Shown: piece after piece, positions 26,413 to 33,733 of the stretch
How the letters are laid out: each line of letters starts with the position of its first letter
Numbering within the stretch: position 1 is the stretch's first letter
Origin: Candidatus Binatus sp.
Lineage (GTDB): Bacteria > Desulfobacterota > Binatia > Binatales > Binataceae
Length of the DNA: 42,542 nucleotides
Direction of reading: 5' to 3'
NCBI RefSeq assembly: GCF_030646925.1
Contig: NZ_JAUSKL010000075.1
Span: 1-42,542, forward strand
Position numbers and translations under genes: made by a program
The notes under the pieces: generated by a model
Seen by the model: only the letters and a program-made list of their open reading frames with translations
What the model was told of the DNA's origin: nothing
Database searches by the model: none

Positions 26413-27614
26413 GCGAGCCCGGCGCGCTGGCGGGCCTGCGCGTGCTCGATTTGACCGGTCATCGCGCACAACTCTGCGCGCGACTGCTGGCCGACATGGG
26501 CGCCGACGTGATCAAGGTCGAGCCGCCCGCGGGCGACGACGCGCGCCGGATCGGTCCGTTCCTCGACGATTTGCCGCATCGCGATCGCAGCCTCTTTTTC
26601 TGGTTCTACAATCTCAACAAGCGCTCGCTCACGCTGGATCTGAACGATCCGCGCGGAGTCGAGATTTTGCTCCAGCTCGCGCGTTCCGCCGACGTGATAA
26701 TCGAGAGCTACGCGCCCGGCACGATCGAAAAGATGGGCCTCGGATGGGAGACGCTTCATCGCGAGAATCCAGCGCTGGTGCTCTGCTCGATCGCGCCCTT
26801 CGGACAAACCGGGCCGTATCGCGATTTCACCGCCGACGACACGGTGCTGACGGCGCTCGGCGGGATGCTCTACGTCAACGGCTACCCGAATCATCCGCCC
26901 GTGCGGCCGCTCGGCCTGCAGGCGTATCATTCGTCGTCGTATTTCGGCGCGATCGCCGTGATGCTTGCGCTGTTTGCGCGCGACAAAACTTCCGAGGGCC
27001 AGTGGATCGATCTCAGCATGCAGGAAGCGACCGCGGCTGCGGTCGAGCACGTCGCGGCGGGATATTTCGAGCGCGGCGAGGCCGAGCCGCGGCGCGGCAC
27101 GCTGCATTGGAGCCGCTTTTTCCGGGTCGGCAAATGCCGCGACGGATACATCATGCATTGCTCGCTCGGCGATTGGACCTCGCTGATCGAATGGGTGAAG
27201 GCCGACGGCAAGGCGGGCGATCTCGAGGCGCCGGAGTACCATCAGGTGATGCATCGCTTCCTGATGGCGGAGCATCTGTTCGACGTGCTCGACGAATGGG
27301 TGAAGGACTATCCGCGCGAAGAACTGATCGAACGCGCGCAGTTGCTGCGGCAGCCGTACGCGACGGTGCGTCCGCCCGAGGCGATGTTCGACGACGAGCA
27401 ACTCGCGGCGCGCGGCTTTATGGTCGAGGTCGAGCATCCGGAGCTTGGGCGCACGTTTCGCTATCCCGGCGCGCCGTATTTTTTCAACGGAACGCCGTGG
27501 CGCGCGCGACGGCGGCCGCCGCTGGTGGGAGAGCATAGCGGGGAAATTCTGCGCAACGATCTCGGCATGGACAAAACCGCGATCGCGGCGCTCGCGGCGG
27601 AGGGGATCATCTAG
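26409..27614 (+). CDS. CaiB/BaiF family CoA-transferase, first copy
   Basis: Class III CoA-transferases move CoA between carboxylic acids through an acyl-aspartyl anhydride. The 401-residue protein shows 'GLRVLDLTGHRAQLCARLLADMGADVIKVEPPAGDDAR', 'LNKRSLTLDL', 'DVIIESYAPGTIEKMGLG', 'SIAPFGQTGPYRDF' and 'GQWIDLSMQEATAAA'. In formyl-CoA transferase the nucleophilic Asp lies in the last segment (SMQDA); here Glu stands there. The start is GTG, overlapping the stop of the upstream small gene. A second paralogue follows with no gap, suggesting a heteromeric enzyme or two related steps. The substrate is unknown. Confidence 0.88.
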   Translation: MSEPGALAGLRVLDLTGHRAQLCARLLADMGADVIKVEPPAGDDARRIGPFLDDLPHRDRSLFFWFYNLNKRSLTLDLNDPRGVEILLQLARSADVIIESYAPGTIEKMGLGWETLHRENPALVLCSIAPFGQTGPYRDFTADDTVLTALGGMLYVNGYPNHPPVRPLGLQAYHSSSYFGAIAVMLALFARDKTSEGQWIDLSMQEATAAAVEHVAAGYFERGEAEPRRGTLHWSRFFRVGKCRDGYIMHCSLGDWTSLIEWVKADGKAGDLEAPEYHQVMHRFLMAEHLFDVLDEWVKDYPREELIERAQLLRQPYATVRPPEAMFDDEQLAARGFMVEVEHPELGRTFRYPGAPYFFNGTPWRARRRPPLVGEHSGEILRNDLGMDKTAIAALAAEGII

Positions 27615-28817
27615 ATGGCGCCGATGCCGCTCGACGGAGTTCGGATTCTCGACTTCACCTGGGTCGTCGCGGGGCCGGTCGCGACGCGAATCCTCGCCGA
27701 TCACGGCGCTGAAGTGCTCAAGATCGAGCGCAAGGAGCCGCCGCAACTCGGCAATCGCAAGCTGGGGCTGCTATGCGATCTTCATCGCGACAAGCTATCG
27801 CTCGCGATCAACATGCAGCATCCGCGCGGGGTCGAACTGGCGCGGCGAATCGCGGCGAAGAGCGACATCGTGATGGATAATTTTTCGGCGCGCGTGATGC
27901 GCACGTGGGGGATGGATTACGAGAGCCTGCGCGCCGTCAAGCCCGATATCATTTGCATCAGCATGAGCGGGCTCGGGCATACCGGGCCGCGCTCGAGCTA
28001 CGTGAGTTACGGGCCGACCCTGCAGGCGCTCGCGGGATTCACGCTGCTGATGGCGGAGCCTGACGGCACGCCGGCCGGATACGGCTACTCGTACGCGGAC
28101 ATGTGCGGCGGATACACCGGCGCGCTCGCGGCGCTGGTGGCGCTAAGGAATCGGCGACGCACGGGTCAAGGGCAGTTCGTCGATCTCTCGCAGTTCGAGG
28201 CGGCGGCCGCGGTAGTCGGTCCGGCGCTGCTGGATTTCTCGGTGAACGGGCGGGCGCAATCGCCGCCGGGCTACAATTCGCAGGAGGGACCGAGCGCGCC
28301 GCACGGCGTCTATCCGTGCAAGGCGCGCGGCGACGACAATGATCGATGGATCGCGATCGCGGTGCGCGGCGAGGCCGAGTGGCGTCGGTTCGTCGATACG
28401 GTCGGTGCGCCGGAATGGTCGCGCGACGCGAAGTTTCGGACGCTCTATCTCAGGATGCGCAATGCGGCCGAGCTGGACGCCAACGTCGCGCGATGGACCG
28501 TCGAGCGCAGCGCCGAAGACGCGATGACGACGCTGCAAAAGGCCGGTATCGCGGCGGGCGTGGTCGAGAACGGGATCGATCTCTGCGCGCGCGACCCGCA
28601 ACTGAAGGAGCGCGGCTTCTGGCCCAAGGTCACGCCGGCCAAGGGCGCCGCGACGCGCGTCACCGGCATCCCGTTCAAGCTGTCGGCGACGCCCGGCAGC
28701 GTGCGCACGATCGCTCCCGAAGTCGGCGAGAACACCGACCAGGTGCTCGGCGAGCTGCTGGGGCTCAGTAAGGCGGAGCGAGACTCGCTGATCGCCGACG
28801 GCGCGGTCTGGCCCTGA
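27615..28817 (+). CDS. CaiB/BaiF family CoA-transferase, second copy
   Basis: The 400-residue class III CoA-transferase shows 'GVRILDFTWVVAGPVATRILADHGAEVLKIERKEPP', 'LSLAINMQHPRGVELARRI', 'DIVMDNFSARVMRTWGMDYESL', 'SMSGLGHTGPRSSYVSYGPTLQALAG' and 'GQFVDLSQFEAAAAVVG'. As in its neighbour, Glu occupies the position of the Frc Asp nucleophile; this is common in the BaiF branch. The ATG follows the upstream TAG without a single spacer base. Adjacent, distinct CaiB-like genes often encode a two-subunit enzyme. Confidence 0.88.
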   Translation: MAPMPLDGVRILDFTWVVAGPVATRILADHGAEVLKIERKEPPQLGNRKLGLLCDLHRDKLSLAINMQHPRGVELARRIAAKSDIVMDNFSARVMRTWGMDYESLRAVKPDIICISMSGLGHTGPRSSYVSYGPTLQALAGFTLLMAEPDGTPAGYGYSYADMCGGYTGALAALVALRNRRRTGQGQFVDLSQFEAAAAVVGPALLDFSVNGRAQSPPGYNSQEGPSAPHGVYPCKARGDDNDRWIAIAVRGEAEWRRFVDTVGAPEWSRDAKFRTLYLRMRNAAELDANVARWTVERSAEDAMTTLQKAGIAAGVVENGIDLCARDPQLKERGFWPKVTPAKGAATRVTGIPFKLSATPGSVRTIAPEVGENTDQVLGELLGLSKAERDSLIADGAVWP

Positions 28818-28868
28818 TCGATTCCGCTTCTAAACGATAGCATCGGATTTTGCGAGGTGCGCATCGAT

Positions 28869-28882
28869 CTCTAATATTAGAG
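28869..28882. promoter_or_regulatory. 14-bp perfect AT-rich palindrome
   Basis: CTCTAATATTAGAG is a perfect 14-base palindrome without a spacer, 28 bases before the rlpA start, in otherwise GC-rich DNA. Perfect symmetry suggests a dimeric protein binding site. No matching regulator is in view. Confidence 0.4.
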
Positions 28883-28909
28883 GGGCTTTACCTGGAGCTG
28901 TAAGCTTGA

Positions 28910-29569
28910 TTGGTTCGCGTGCGACCCGCGGGATTGATTTGTGTGGAATTTGTACCAGCCCTGAATCGGGATTCGCGCGCCGCCTGTGAATCCCGCGCGA
29001 AACTCGCGTACTTCAAGCCTTCGCTCGATTGCCCGGCCTTCGCCGTTGCCGCGATGCTCGCGTTTGCGATCGCAGGATGCTCCGCGCGCAGCAACGTGCC
29101 ATCGTACTACCAGCCGCTTCCTCATCCTCACGAACGAACCGAAGTCGCGTCGTGGTACGGTCCGGGCTTCGTCGGCCGTCGCACCAGCACGGGCGAGAGG
29201 TTCAATCCGAATGCCTTGACGGCCGCCTCGAAGACCCTGCCGATCGGCTCGCACGTGAAGGTGACGAATCCTTCGACCGGCAAGTCGGTGGTGGTGAGGA
29301 TCAACGATCGCGGACCGCACCGGCGCGGCCGCACGCTTGATTTGTCGCGGCGCGCGGCGCAGGAAATCGGCATCACCAAAAAAGGCGTCGCAAGAGTCCG
29401 CGTCGCTTCGATGACCGGCGGCGGAGACGAGGCCGCGCCAGCGAGTCGCCGCTCGCGCGTCGGTGCGGATGCGGCCGACGAGCCGCGCCGAAGCCGGCGC
29501 CGTTCGCAGACCAAGGTTCGGCGCAATCCGCCGCGAGCCGGAATCATCAAAGCAGAAGATATCGAGTAG
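28910..29569 (+). CDS. rlpA: RlpA-like septal lytic transglycosylase
   Basis: RlpA is an outer-membrane lipoprotein that cleaves denuded glycan at the septum. The 219-residue frame has a hydrophobic stretch with a lipobox (IAGC, Cys57) and then the double-psi barrel: 'VASWYGPGFVGRRTSTGERFNPNALTAASKTLPIGSHVKVTNPSTGKSVVVRINDRGPHRRGRTLDLSRRAAQEIG'. It lacks a SPOR domain and has a basic, Arg-rich tail. The start shown is a TTG at 28910. No other start lies near the signal, so the leader is unusually long (about 37 residues before the hydrophobic part) and the true start is uncertain. Confidence 0.85.
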   Translation: MVRVRPAGLICVEFVPALNRDSRAACESRAKLAYFKPSLDCPAFAVAAMLAFAIAGCSARSNVPSYYQPLPHPHERTEVASWYGPGFVGRRTSTGERFNPNALTAASKTLPIGSHVKVTNPSTGKSVVVRINDRGPHRRGRTLDLSRRAAQEIGITKKGVARVRVASMTGGGDEAAPASRRSRVGADAADEPRRSRRRSQTKVRRNPPRAGIIKAEDIE

Positions 29570-29602
29570 CGGCGCCACAGCGATCGAGCGTGCACACGGC
29601 AA

Positions 29603-29618
29603 TGTTTCACGTGAAACG
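29603..29618. promoter_or_regulatory. parS: parS-like centromere site
   Basis: TGTTTCACGTGAAACG matches the conserved bacterial parS consensus (TGTTTCACGTGAAACA type) at 15 of 16 positions and contains a perfect 14-base palindrome, GTTTCACGTGAAAC. ParB binds parS sites, which cluster near the replication origin. It lies between rlpA and rpe. No parA or parB gene is inside the window. Confidence 0.75.
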
Positions 29619-29666
29619 CTCGGCTGACACTCGCAACCGAATCGCGACGCCGCTAATGTCGAGCGC

Positions 29667-30377
29667 ATGGCAGGCCGCATCGACGAAAATTCCGGACCCG
29701 ATCCTGCGGACAAGCTGGCGCCCTCAATTCTCGCCGCGGATTTCGCGCGGCTCGGCGACGAAATCCGCGCGGTCGAGGCCGCGGGCGCCGACCTGATTCA
29801 TTTCGACGTGATGGACGGGCATTTCGTGCCCAACCTGTCGATTGGAATTCCCGTGATGGCTTCGGTGCGAAAAATCACCCGGCTGCCGCTCGATGCGCAT
29901 CTGATGATTTCCGAGCCCGAGCGCTACGTCGAGGCGTTCGTCAAGGCGGGCGCCAATTCGATCTCGGTGCATTGCGAAGTATGCCCCGATATTCCGGCGA
30001 TGGCGAAAAAAATCCACGCGCTTGGCGCGCGCGCCTCGATCGGAATCAAGCCCGAGACCGACGCCGACCGCGTGCTGCCGTTCGCGGAGCATCTCGACAT
30101 GATCCTCGTGATGAGCGTGCATCCGGGATTCGGTGGCCAGGCGTTCATCCCGTCGGCGCTCGAGAAGCTGCGCCATATTCGGCGCGAGCTCAGGCGGCGC
30201 GGGCTCAAGCTCGACGTCGAGATCGACGGCGGAATCAAGCTCGACAATATCGCAGACGCGAAGGCGGCGGGAGCGAATGTGTTCGTGTCGGGCTCCGGGA
30301 TTTTCGGCAAGCCGGATTACAAAAAGATCGCGGACGAGATGCGCGACACCCTCCGCCGCACTTCCCCCAACCTGTAG
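29667..30377 (+). CDS. rpe: Ribulose-phosphate 3-epimerase
   Basis: Rpe interconverts ribulose-5-phosphate and xylulose-5-phosphate. The 236-residue TIM barrel has 'LAPSILAADFARLGDEI', the metal-binding 'DLIHFDVMDGHFVPNLSIG', 'LDAHLMISEPERYVEAF', 'MILVMSVHPGFGGQAFIPSALEKL' and 'EIDGGIKLDNIADAKAAGANVFVSGSGIF'. All metal and phosphate ligands of the family appear present. About 15 residues precede the family start, so a later start is possible, but no clearly better one is seen. Confidence 0.94.
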   Translation: MAGRIDENSGPDPADKLAPSILAADFARLGDEIRAVEAAGADLIHFDVMDGHFVPNLSIGIPVMASVRKITRLPLDAHLMISEPERYVEAFVKAGANSISVHCEVCPDIPAMAKKIHALGARASIGIKPETDADRVLPFAEHLDMILVMSVHPGFGGQAFIPSALEKLRHIRRELRRRGLKLDVEIDGGIKLDNIADAKAAGANVFVSGSGIFGKPDYKKIADEMRDTLRRTSPNL

Positions 30378-30410
30378 CGATCGGTTGTCTTAGACTCTTT
30401 TCTCAAATCA

Positions 30411-30433
30411 CCACAGGCTAAAGCCTGTGCCAC
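30411..30433. repeat. Palindromic dispersed repeat, copy 2
   Basis: The inverted repeat CACAGGCT-AA-AGCCTGTG (30412-30429) is the reverse complement of the element at 6731-6752 and shares about 20 bases with it. It lies 34 bases after rpe, where the hairpin could terminate transcription or protect the messenger end. Confidence 0.8.
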
Positions 30434-30557
30434 AAATGAATCGACCGCATCTTCCGTCCAGGTCTCGATCGATCGCCGCTTCCTCCCCTCTCCGCGATTA
30501 TCGCGCCCCCTTCGAGGTGGCGCGTTCGACCGTCGTTGGTTATTATCACGAAGGCGC

Positions 30558-30633
30558 TGAGGAGTGGCCAAATTGGTAAGGCACCTGACTCTGGATCAGG
30601 CGATTGCAGGTTCGAGTCCTGCCTCCTCAGCCA
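30558..30633 (+). tRNA. tRNA-Gln(CTG)
   Basis: The 76-base cloverleaf has an acceptor stem TGAGGAG/CTCCTCA, discriminator G and encoded CCA. The anticodon stem CCTGA/TCAGG holds the loop CTCTGGA, giving anticodon CTG. The T-arm is GCAGG-TTCGAGT-CCTGC. The U1-A72 pair and G73 are typical of bacterial tRNA-Gln. Confidence 0.93.
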
Positions 30634-30666
30634 ACTCAGAAGCGCGCAAGCAGCGCGCGACGATGT

Positions 30667-30741
30667 GGTCCCATCGTCTAGTGGTTAGGACACCGGCCTC
30701 TCACGTCGGTAACGCGGGTTCGACTCCCGCTGGGATCACCA
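30667..30741 (+). tRNA. tRNA-Glu(CTC)
   Basis: The 75-base cloverleaf has an acceptor GGTCCCA/TGGGATC (one G-T pair), discriminator A and encoded CCA. The anticodon stem CCGGC/GTCGG holds loop CTCTCAC, giving anticodon CTC. The T-arm is GCGGG-TTCGACT-CCCGC. It lies 33 bases after tRNA-Gln, so the two are probably co-transcribed. Confidence 0.93.
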
Positions 30742-30756
30742 CCAAAAATCATGTGC

Positions 30757-32280
30757 TTACGCCGCGCGATGAGCCGAGCTGTCGCTTCCAGCCGCGGATC
30801 GAGACGCCTCACGCGCTTCGAAGCGATACGTCCCCGGATTTGCGTGCCGCGTATTCCACCAATAGCGAATGGTGCTGCCTGACCAGTTGTTGGTGATACG
30901 TCCGTCGCTCGTCTTGTACCAACTCTTGCCGGTCGATGCCCACACCGTGGTCTGCAATTCATGCTGCACGCGCGCGTCAAATTCATCCATAGATTCACGC
31001 TTGAGATCGATCACCGAGGCGCCGCGTTCGTCCATCTTGCGCAGGCAATCCAGGATGTAGTTGGTCTGGCATTCGATCATGAAGATGATCGAGTTGTGAC
31101 CCAGATTCGTGTTCGGGCCGTACATCAGGAATAGATTCGGAAAGCCGGCTACGCTGATACCCAGATAAGCCCGCGCGCCGCCTTTCCATTCGTCCCGCAG
31201 CAGCCGTCCGTTGCGGCCCCTGATAGACATCGGAGCGAGAAATGCTGTGGACTCGAATCCGGTTGCGAGGATGACCGCATCGACCGGTATCGCACGCCCG
31301 TCTTTGGTATTGACGGCGCCTTCCGACAGGTGATCGATTCCGCTGATTACGACCTCAACGTTTTCCCTGTTCAGAGTTGGAAAATAGTCGTCCGAGATCA
31401 GGATTCTCTTGCCGCCGATCGGATAGTCGGGGATCAGCACTGCCTGAAGCTCGGGATCTTTGACGGTCGAGCGCATATAGTTCTCGGCCGCTTGCTGCAT
31501 TCTGCCAGCCAGGAAGGTGTTCCTCCTAAAGACCGGCCAGTTGATCTCGTGCTGCAGCCAGATCTTCCATCGATAGAGCTTCGCCAGCCACGGATGGCGC
31601 GCATAGCGGCGCCTCTGCTGTTCGCTATAGGCGAGATCGTTCCTAGGCACCATCCAGTTCGCGCTGCGCTGAAAAACGAACACCTTCGCGGCTTTCGGCG
31701 CGATCTGAGGAATGAATTGAATCGCGCTGGCGGCGTTGCCGATCACACCCACGCTCTTGCCGGTCAGATCGACGTCGTGGCGCCATCGCGCCGAATGAAA
31801 CGCGACGCCCCTATAAGTCTCGATACCTTGAATCTTAGGTGTGTGAGGACGATTCAACTGACCGACGCCGCTTACGAGTATCTCAGCCTCGAGCTCTTCA
31901 CCCTGGGTTGTGCGAATATGCCATAGCATCGCATCTTCGTCCCATCGGGCCGAGGCGATCTCGGTGCCGAACCTGAGGTGCGGCAGGATCTCGTATTTCC
32001 GCGCGCAGTGCTCCATGTAATCCAGGATCTCTGACTGTGGCGACCACTTCCGCGACCAGTCGGTCTTTTGCTCGAATGAGAAGCAATACGAAAACGAAGG
32101 GACATCGCAGGCCGCGCCGGGATAGGTGTTGTCTCGCCAGGTGCCGCCCAGCCGATCCGATTTCTCGAAGATGGTGAATGAACTGATCCCTGCTTTCTTC
32201 AGTTGGATACCCAGGCAAAGACCTGAGAAGCCCGATCCGATGATCGCGATGCGGCGAACAGGTTGTGATTGACCGGACAT
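30757..32280 (-). CDS. Baeyer-Villiger-type flavin monooxygenase
   Basis: The 507-residue protein has two Rossmann motifs: FAD-binding 'IAIIGSGFSGLCLGIQL' at the N-terminus and NADPH-binding 'VGVIGNAASAIQFIPQIA' mid-protein. Just before the second is the type I Baeyer-Villiger fingerprint in the form YRGVAFHSARW, with Tyr replacing the usual first Phe. 'GGTWRDNTYPGAACDVPSFSYCFSF' is also typical. Such enzymes insert oxygen into ketones. AGGAGG lies seven bases before the ATG at 32278-32280, so the start is secure. It is the last gene of a run starting at coxB and ends 15 bases from tRNA-Glu. The substrate is unknown. Confidence 0.87.
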   Translation of the reverse strand: MSGQSQPVRRIAIIGSGFSGLCLGIQLKKAGISSFTIFEKSDRLGGTWRDNTYPGAACDVPSFSYCFSFEQKTDWSRKWSPQSEILDYMEHCARKYEILPHLRFGTEIASARWDEDAMLWHIRTTQGEELEAEILVSGVGQLNRPHTPKIQGIETYRGVAFHSARWRHDVDLTGKSVGVIGNAASAIQFIPQIAPKAAKVFVFQRSANWMVPRNDLAYSEQQRRRYARHPWLAKLYRWKIWLQHEINWPVFRRNTFLAGRMQQAAENYMRSTVKDPELQAVLIPDYPIGGKRILISDDYFPTLNRENVEVVISGIDHLSEGAVNTKDGRAIPVDAVILATGFESTAFLAPMSIRGRNGRLLRDEWKGGARAYLGISVAGFPNLFLMYGPNTNLGHNSIIFMIECQTNYILDCLRKMDERGASVIDLKRESMDEFDARVQHELQTTVWASTGKSWYKTSDGRITNNWSGSTIRYWWNTRHANPGTYRFEAREASRSAAGSDSSAHRAA

Positions 32281-32337
32281 AGAAGGCCCTCCTGGCGCGT
32301 TCAGCAAGCTATTGCCAAATGTCACGCTCGCACGCGA

Positions 32338-32517
32338 TTAGAATCGATGCGATGGTATCTGGTCGTCGATCCATTCCTCGGCTTCCGCTTCCCGGGCGAA
32401 ATCGACCTTCTGCTTTCTTTCGCGCCAGAAGACCTCCCATCGGCCAGTCTCGGAATTTTCCTTGATCAAGTAGCCTTGGTATTCACGCATGGCGTTTTCC
32501 TGCTTTTCAGAGTTCAT
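32338..32517 (-). CDS. Small hypothetical protein, 59 residues
   Basis: A 60-codon frame (ATG 32515-32517, TAA 32338-32340) encodes a highly charged, soluble protein starting MNSEKQENAMREYQGYLIKE and ending DDQIPSHRF, with two Trp-rich segments (GRWEVFWRER and EEWIDDQI). AAGAGG lies about nine bases upstream. It fits neatly between the small membrane protein (17-base gap) and the monooxygenase (57-base gap), which supports a real gene. I recognise no family. It may be an accessory or regulatory subunit of a neighbour. Confidence 0.6.
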   Translation of the reverse strand: MNSEKQENAMREYQGYLIKENSETGRWEVFWRERKQKVDFAREAEAEEWIDDQIPSHRF

Positions 32518-32534
32518 TGCTTCGATCCTCTTCT

Positions 32535-32774
32535 CTAAGTGCGCGACGATACGCCGGTGCCCAGTCGATGACGCCTAAGATAAATTACAAACCCTGCTAT
32601 GATTGCGAACGGCATCGCGCTCAAAAGAATCGTGCTGACGTAAAACGCTCTAAGCGCCAGGGGCGTGGAAGCACCGAAGCACGCCGAGCATGCGAAAGCA
32701 TCGCCGTGCATGGCTGCCAGGAATGCCATAGCGGCTGCAAGGTTCCTAAGTCCGGTGGTCAAGCAATTTCGCAT
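32535..32774 (-). CDS. Small membrane protein of the cox cluster
   Basis: The 79-residue protein has a signal-like N-terminus ending 'HGDAFACSACFGAS' and a single membrane helix (about 43-66), then a short basic tail (YLRRHR). Small proteins with a C-x2-CFG motif and one helix recur near cytochrome oxidase genes, and the two cysteines might bind metal. It begins seven bases after the subunit IV stop, so it belongs to the cox operon. The function is unknown. Confidence 0.68.
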   Translation of the reverse strand: MRNCLTTGLRNLAAAMAFLAAMHGDAFACSACFGASTPLALRAFYVSTILLSAMPFAIIAGFVIYLRRHRLGTGVSSRT

Positions 32775-32781
32775 AGATAGG

Positions 32782-33096
32782 TCATCGACGAAAGACGATG
32801 TCAGGAATCAAAACGAGCGCCATTCCGATAGCAAGAAGGACCGGCACGAACGCTATCGCATATATCAATACCTGCTCGGACTTAAGGTGCATATAGTTGC
32901 GCAGCACCAGTGCGGCCTTTAACGTGGCGATTCCGAAAATCAGCACCAAGGCCGGGATTCGCGAAATCGGCAACTTGAACACGGCCATTCCGGCGCCTAG
33001 CAGGACGAGCAGCCAGATCCAGATTATCACCGACGAGCGATCCGAATTCTCAGCAGTCACAAAGACCTTTGGCTCCTTTGCTTGTTGCGGGTTCAT
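32782..33096 (-). CDS. Cytochrome c oxidase subunit IV-like protein
   Basis: The 104-residue protein has three membrane helices (about 21-40, 46-64 and 72-98) and the motif 'LKAALVLRNYMHLK', equivalent to the KAxLVxxxFMHL of prokaryotic subunit IV (CyoD/CtaF/CoxF type). This subunit helps assemble or stabilise the oxidase. The ATG at 33094-33096 overlaps the coxC stop as ATGA, giving translational coupling. A longer frame upstream is not favoured. Confidence 0.85.
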   Translation of the reverse strand: MNPQQAKEPKVFVTAENSDRSSVIIWIWLLVLLGAGMAVFKLPISRIPALVLIFGIATLKAALVLRNYMHLKSEQVLIYAIAFVPVLLAIGMALVLIPDIVFRR

Positions 33097-33698
33097 GCGA
33101 GATACAGGAGCGGAAACAGGAAAATCCAGACGACATCCACGAAATGCCAATACAGCCCGGCGAACTCGACTCGCTCGCGCCGATCGCTCGACCACAAGCT
33201 GCCACTAACCGCCGCGGCGTATAGCGTCGCGTTCAGGATGATTCCGCCGAATACGTGAACCCCGTGCAGCCCAGTCATCAGGTAGTAAAATGACCAGAAC
33301 ATCCCGGCGCCCGGAGTGAAGCCTTCACTGATCTCGCGCGAGTACTCGATCGACTTGACGCCCAGGAACGTGAATCCAAGCAGCACTGTTGCGAGTAAAA
33401 ATCTGGCGGCGCGCTCGCGGCGTTCTGAACGTACAGCATTCAGCGCGAGGATCATCGTGAGGCTGCTGGTCACCAGCACCGCTGTATTGACAGCGCCGAG
33501 CTGCCAATTCACATGCGATGCCTGATCGGGCCAGCCGCCGTGCGCGATTCTGAGCAGCACATACGAGCCGATCAGTCCGCCAAAGATCATGACCTCCGAA
33601 GCAAGAAACCACCAAACGCCGAGCTTCCCGACGGCTGGATGGAATGCATCGAGTCCTTCAAGCGTTTCGACGGATGAAGTATGCACGGCGTTGCTCAT
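33093..33698 (-). CDS. coxC: Cytochrome c oxidase subunit III
   Basis: The 201-residue protein has five membrane helices, the short form of subunit III. Motifs include 'GVWWFLASEVMIFGGLIGSYVLLR', 'NTAVLVTSSLTMILAL', 'FYYLMTGLHGVHVFGGII' and 'GLYWHFVDVVWIFLFPLLYLA', with the conserved Glu of helix III (ASE). It follows coxA by 35 bases and overlaps the subunit IV gene by four. Confidence 0.92.
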   Translation of the reverse strand: MSNAVHTSSVETLEGLDAFHPAVGKLGVWWFLASEVMIFGGLIGSYVLLRIAHGGWPDQASHVNWQLGAVNTAVLVTSSLTMILALNAVRSERRERAARFLLATVLLGFTFLGVKSIEYSREISEGFTPGAGMFWSFYYLMTGLHGVHVFGGIILNATLYAAAVSGSLWSSDRRERVEFAGLYWHFVDVVWIFLFPLLYLA

Positions 33699-33733
33699 CT
33701 ATAGACTCGCGCGGTGTTGGGGTTCGCCATCAT

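Noticed and set aside
26067-27746. 559-codon minus-strand frame opposite the first CoA-transferase
   Set aside because: Its product is Arg/His/Asp-rich without motifs, while the plus-strand product is a clear CaiB/BaiF protein.
32315-32340. TGGCA...TTGCT motif upstream of the Baeyer-Villiger-type monooxygenase on the minus strand
   Set aside because: It looks like a sigma-54 promoter, but the GG to GC distance is nine bases, not ten; it also lies at the stop codon of the 59-residue gene.
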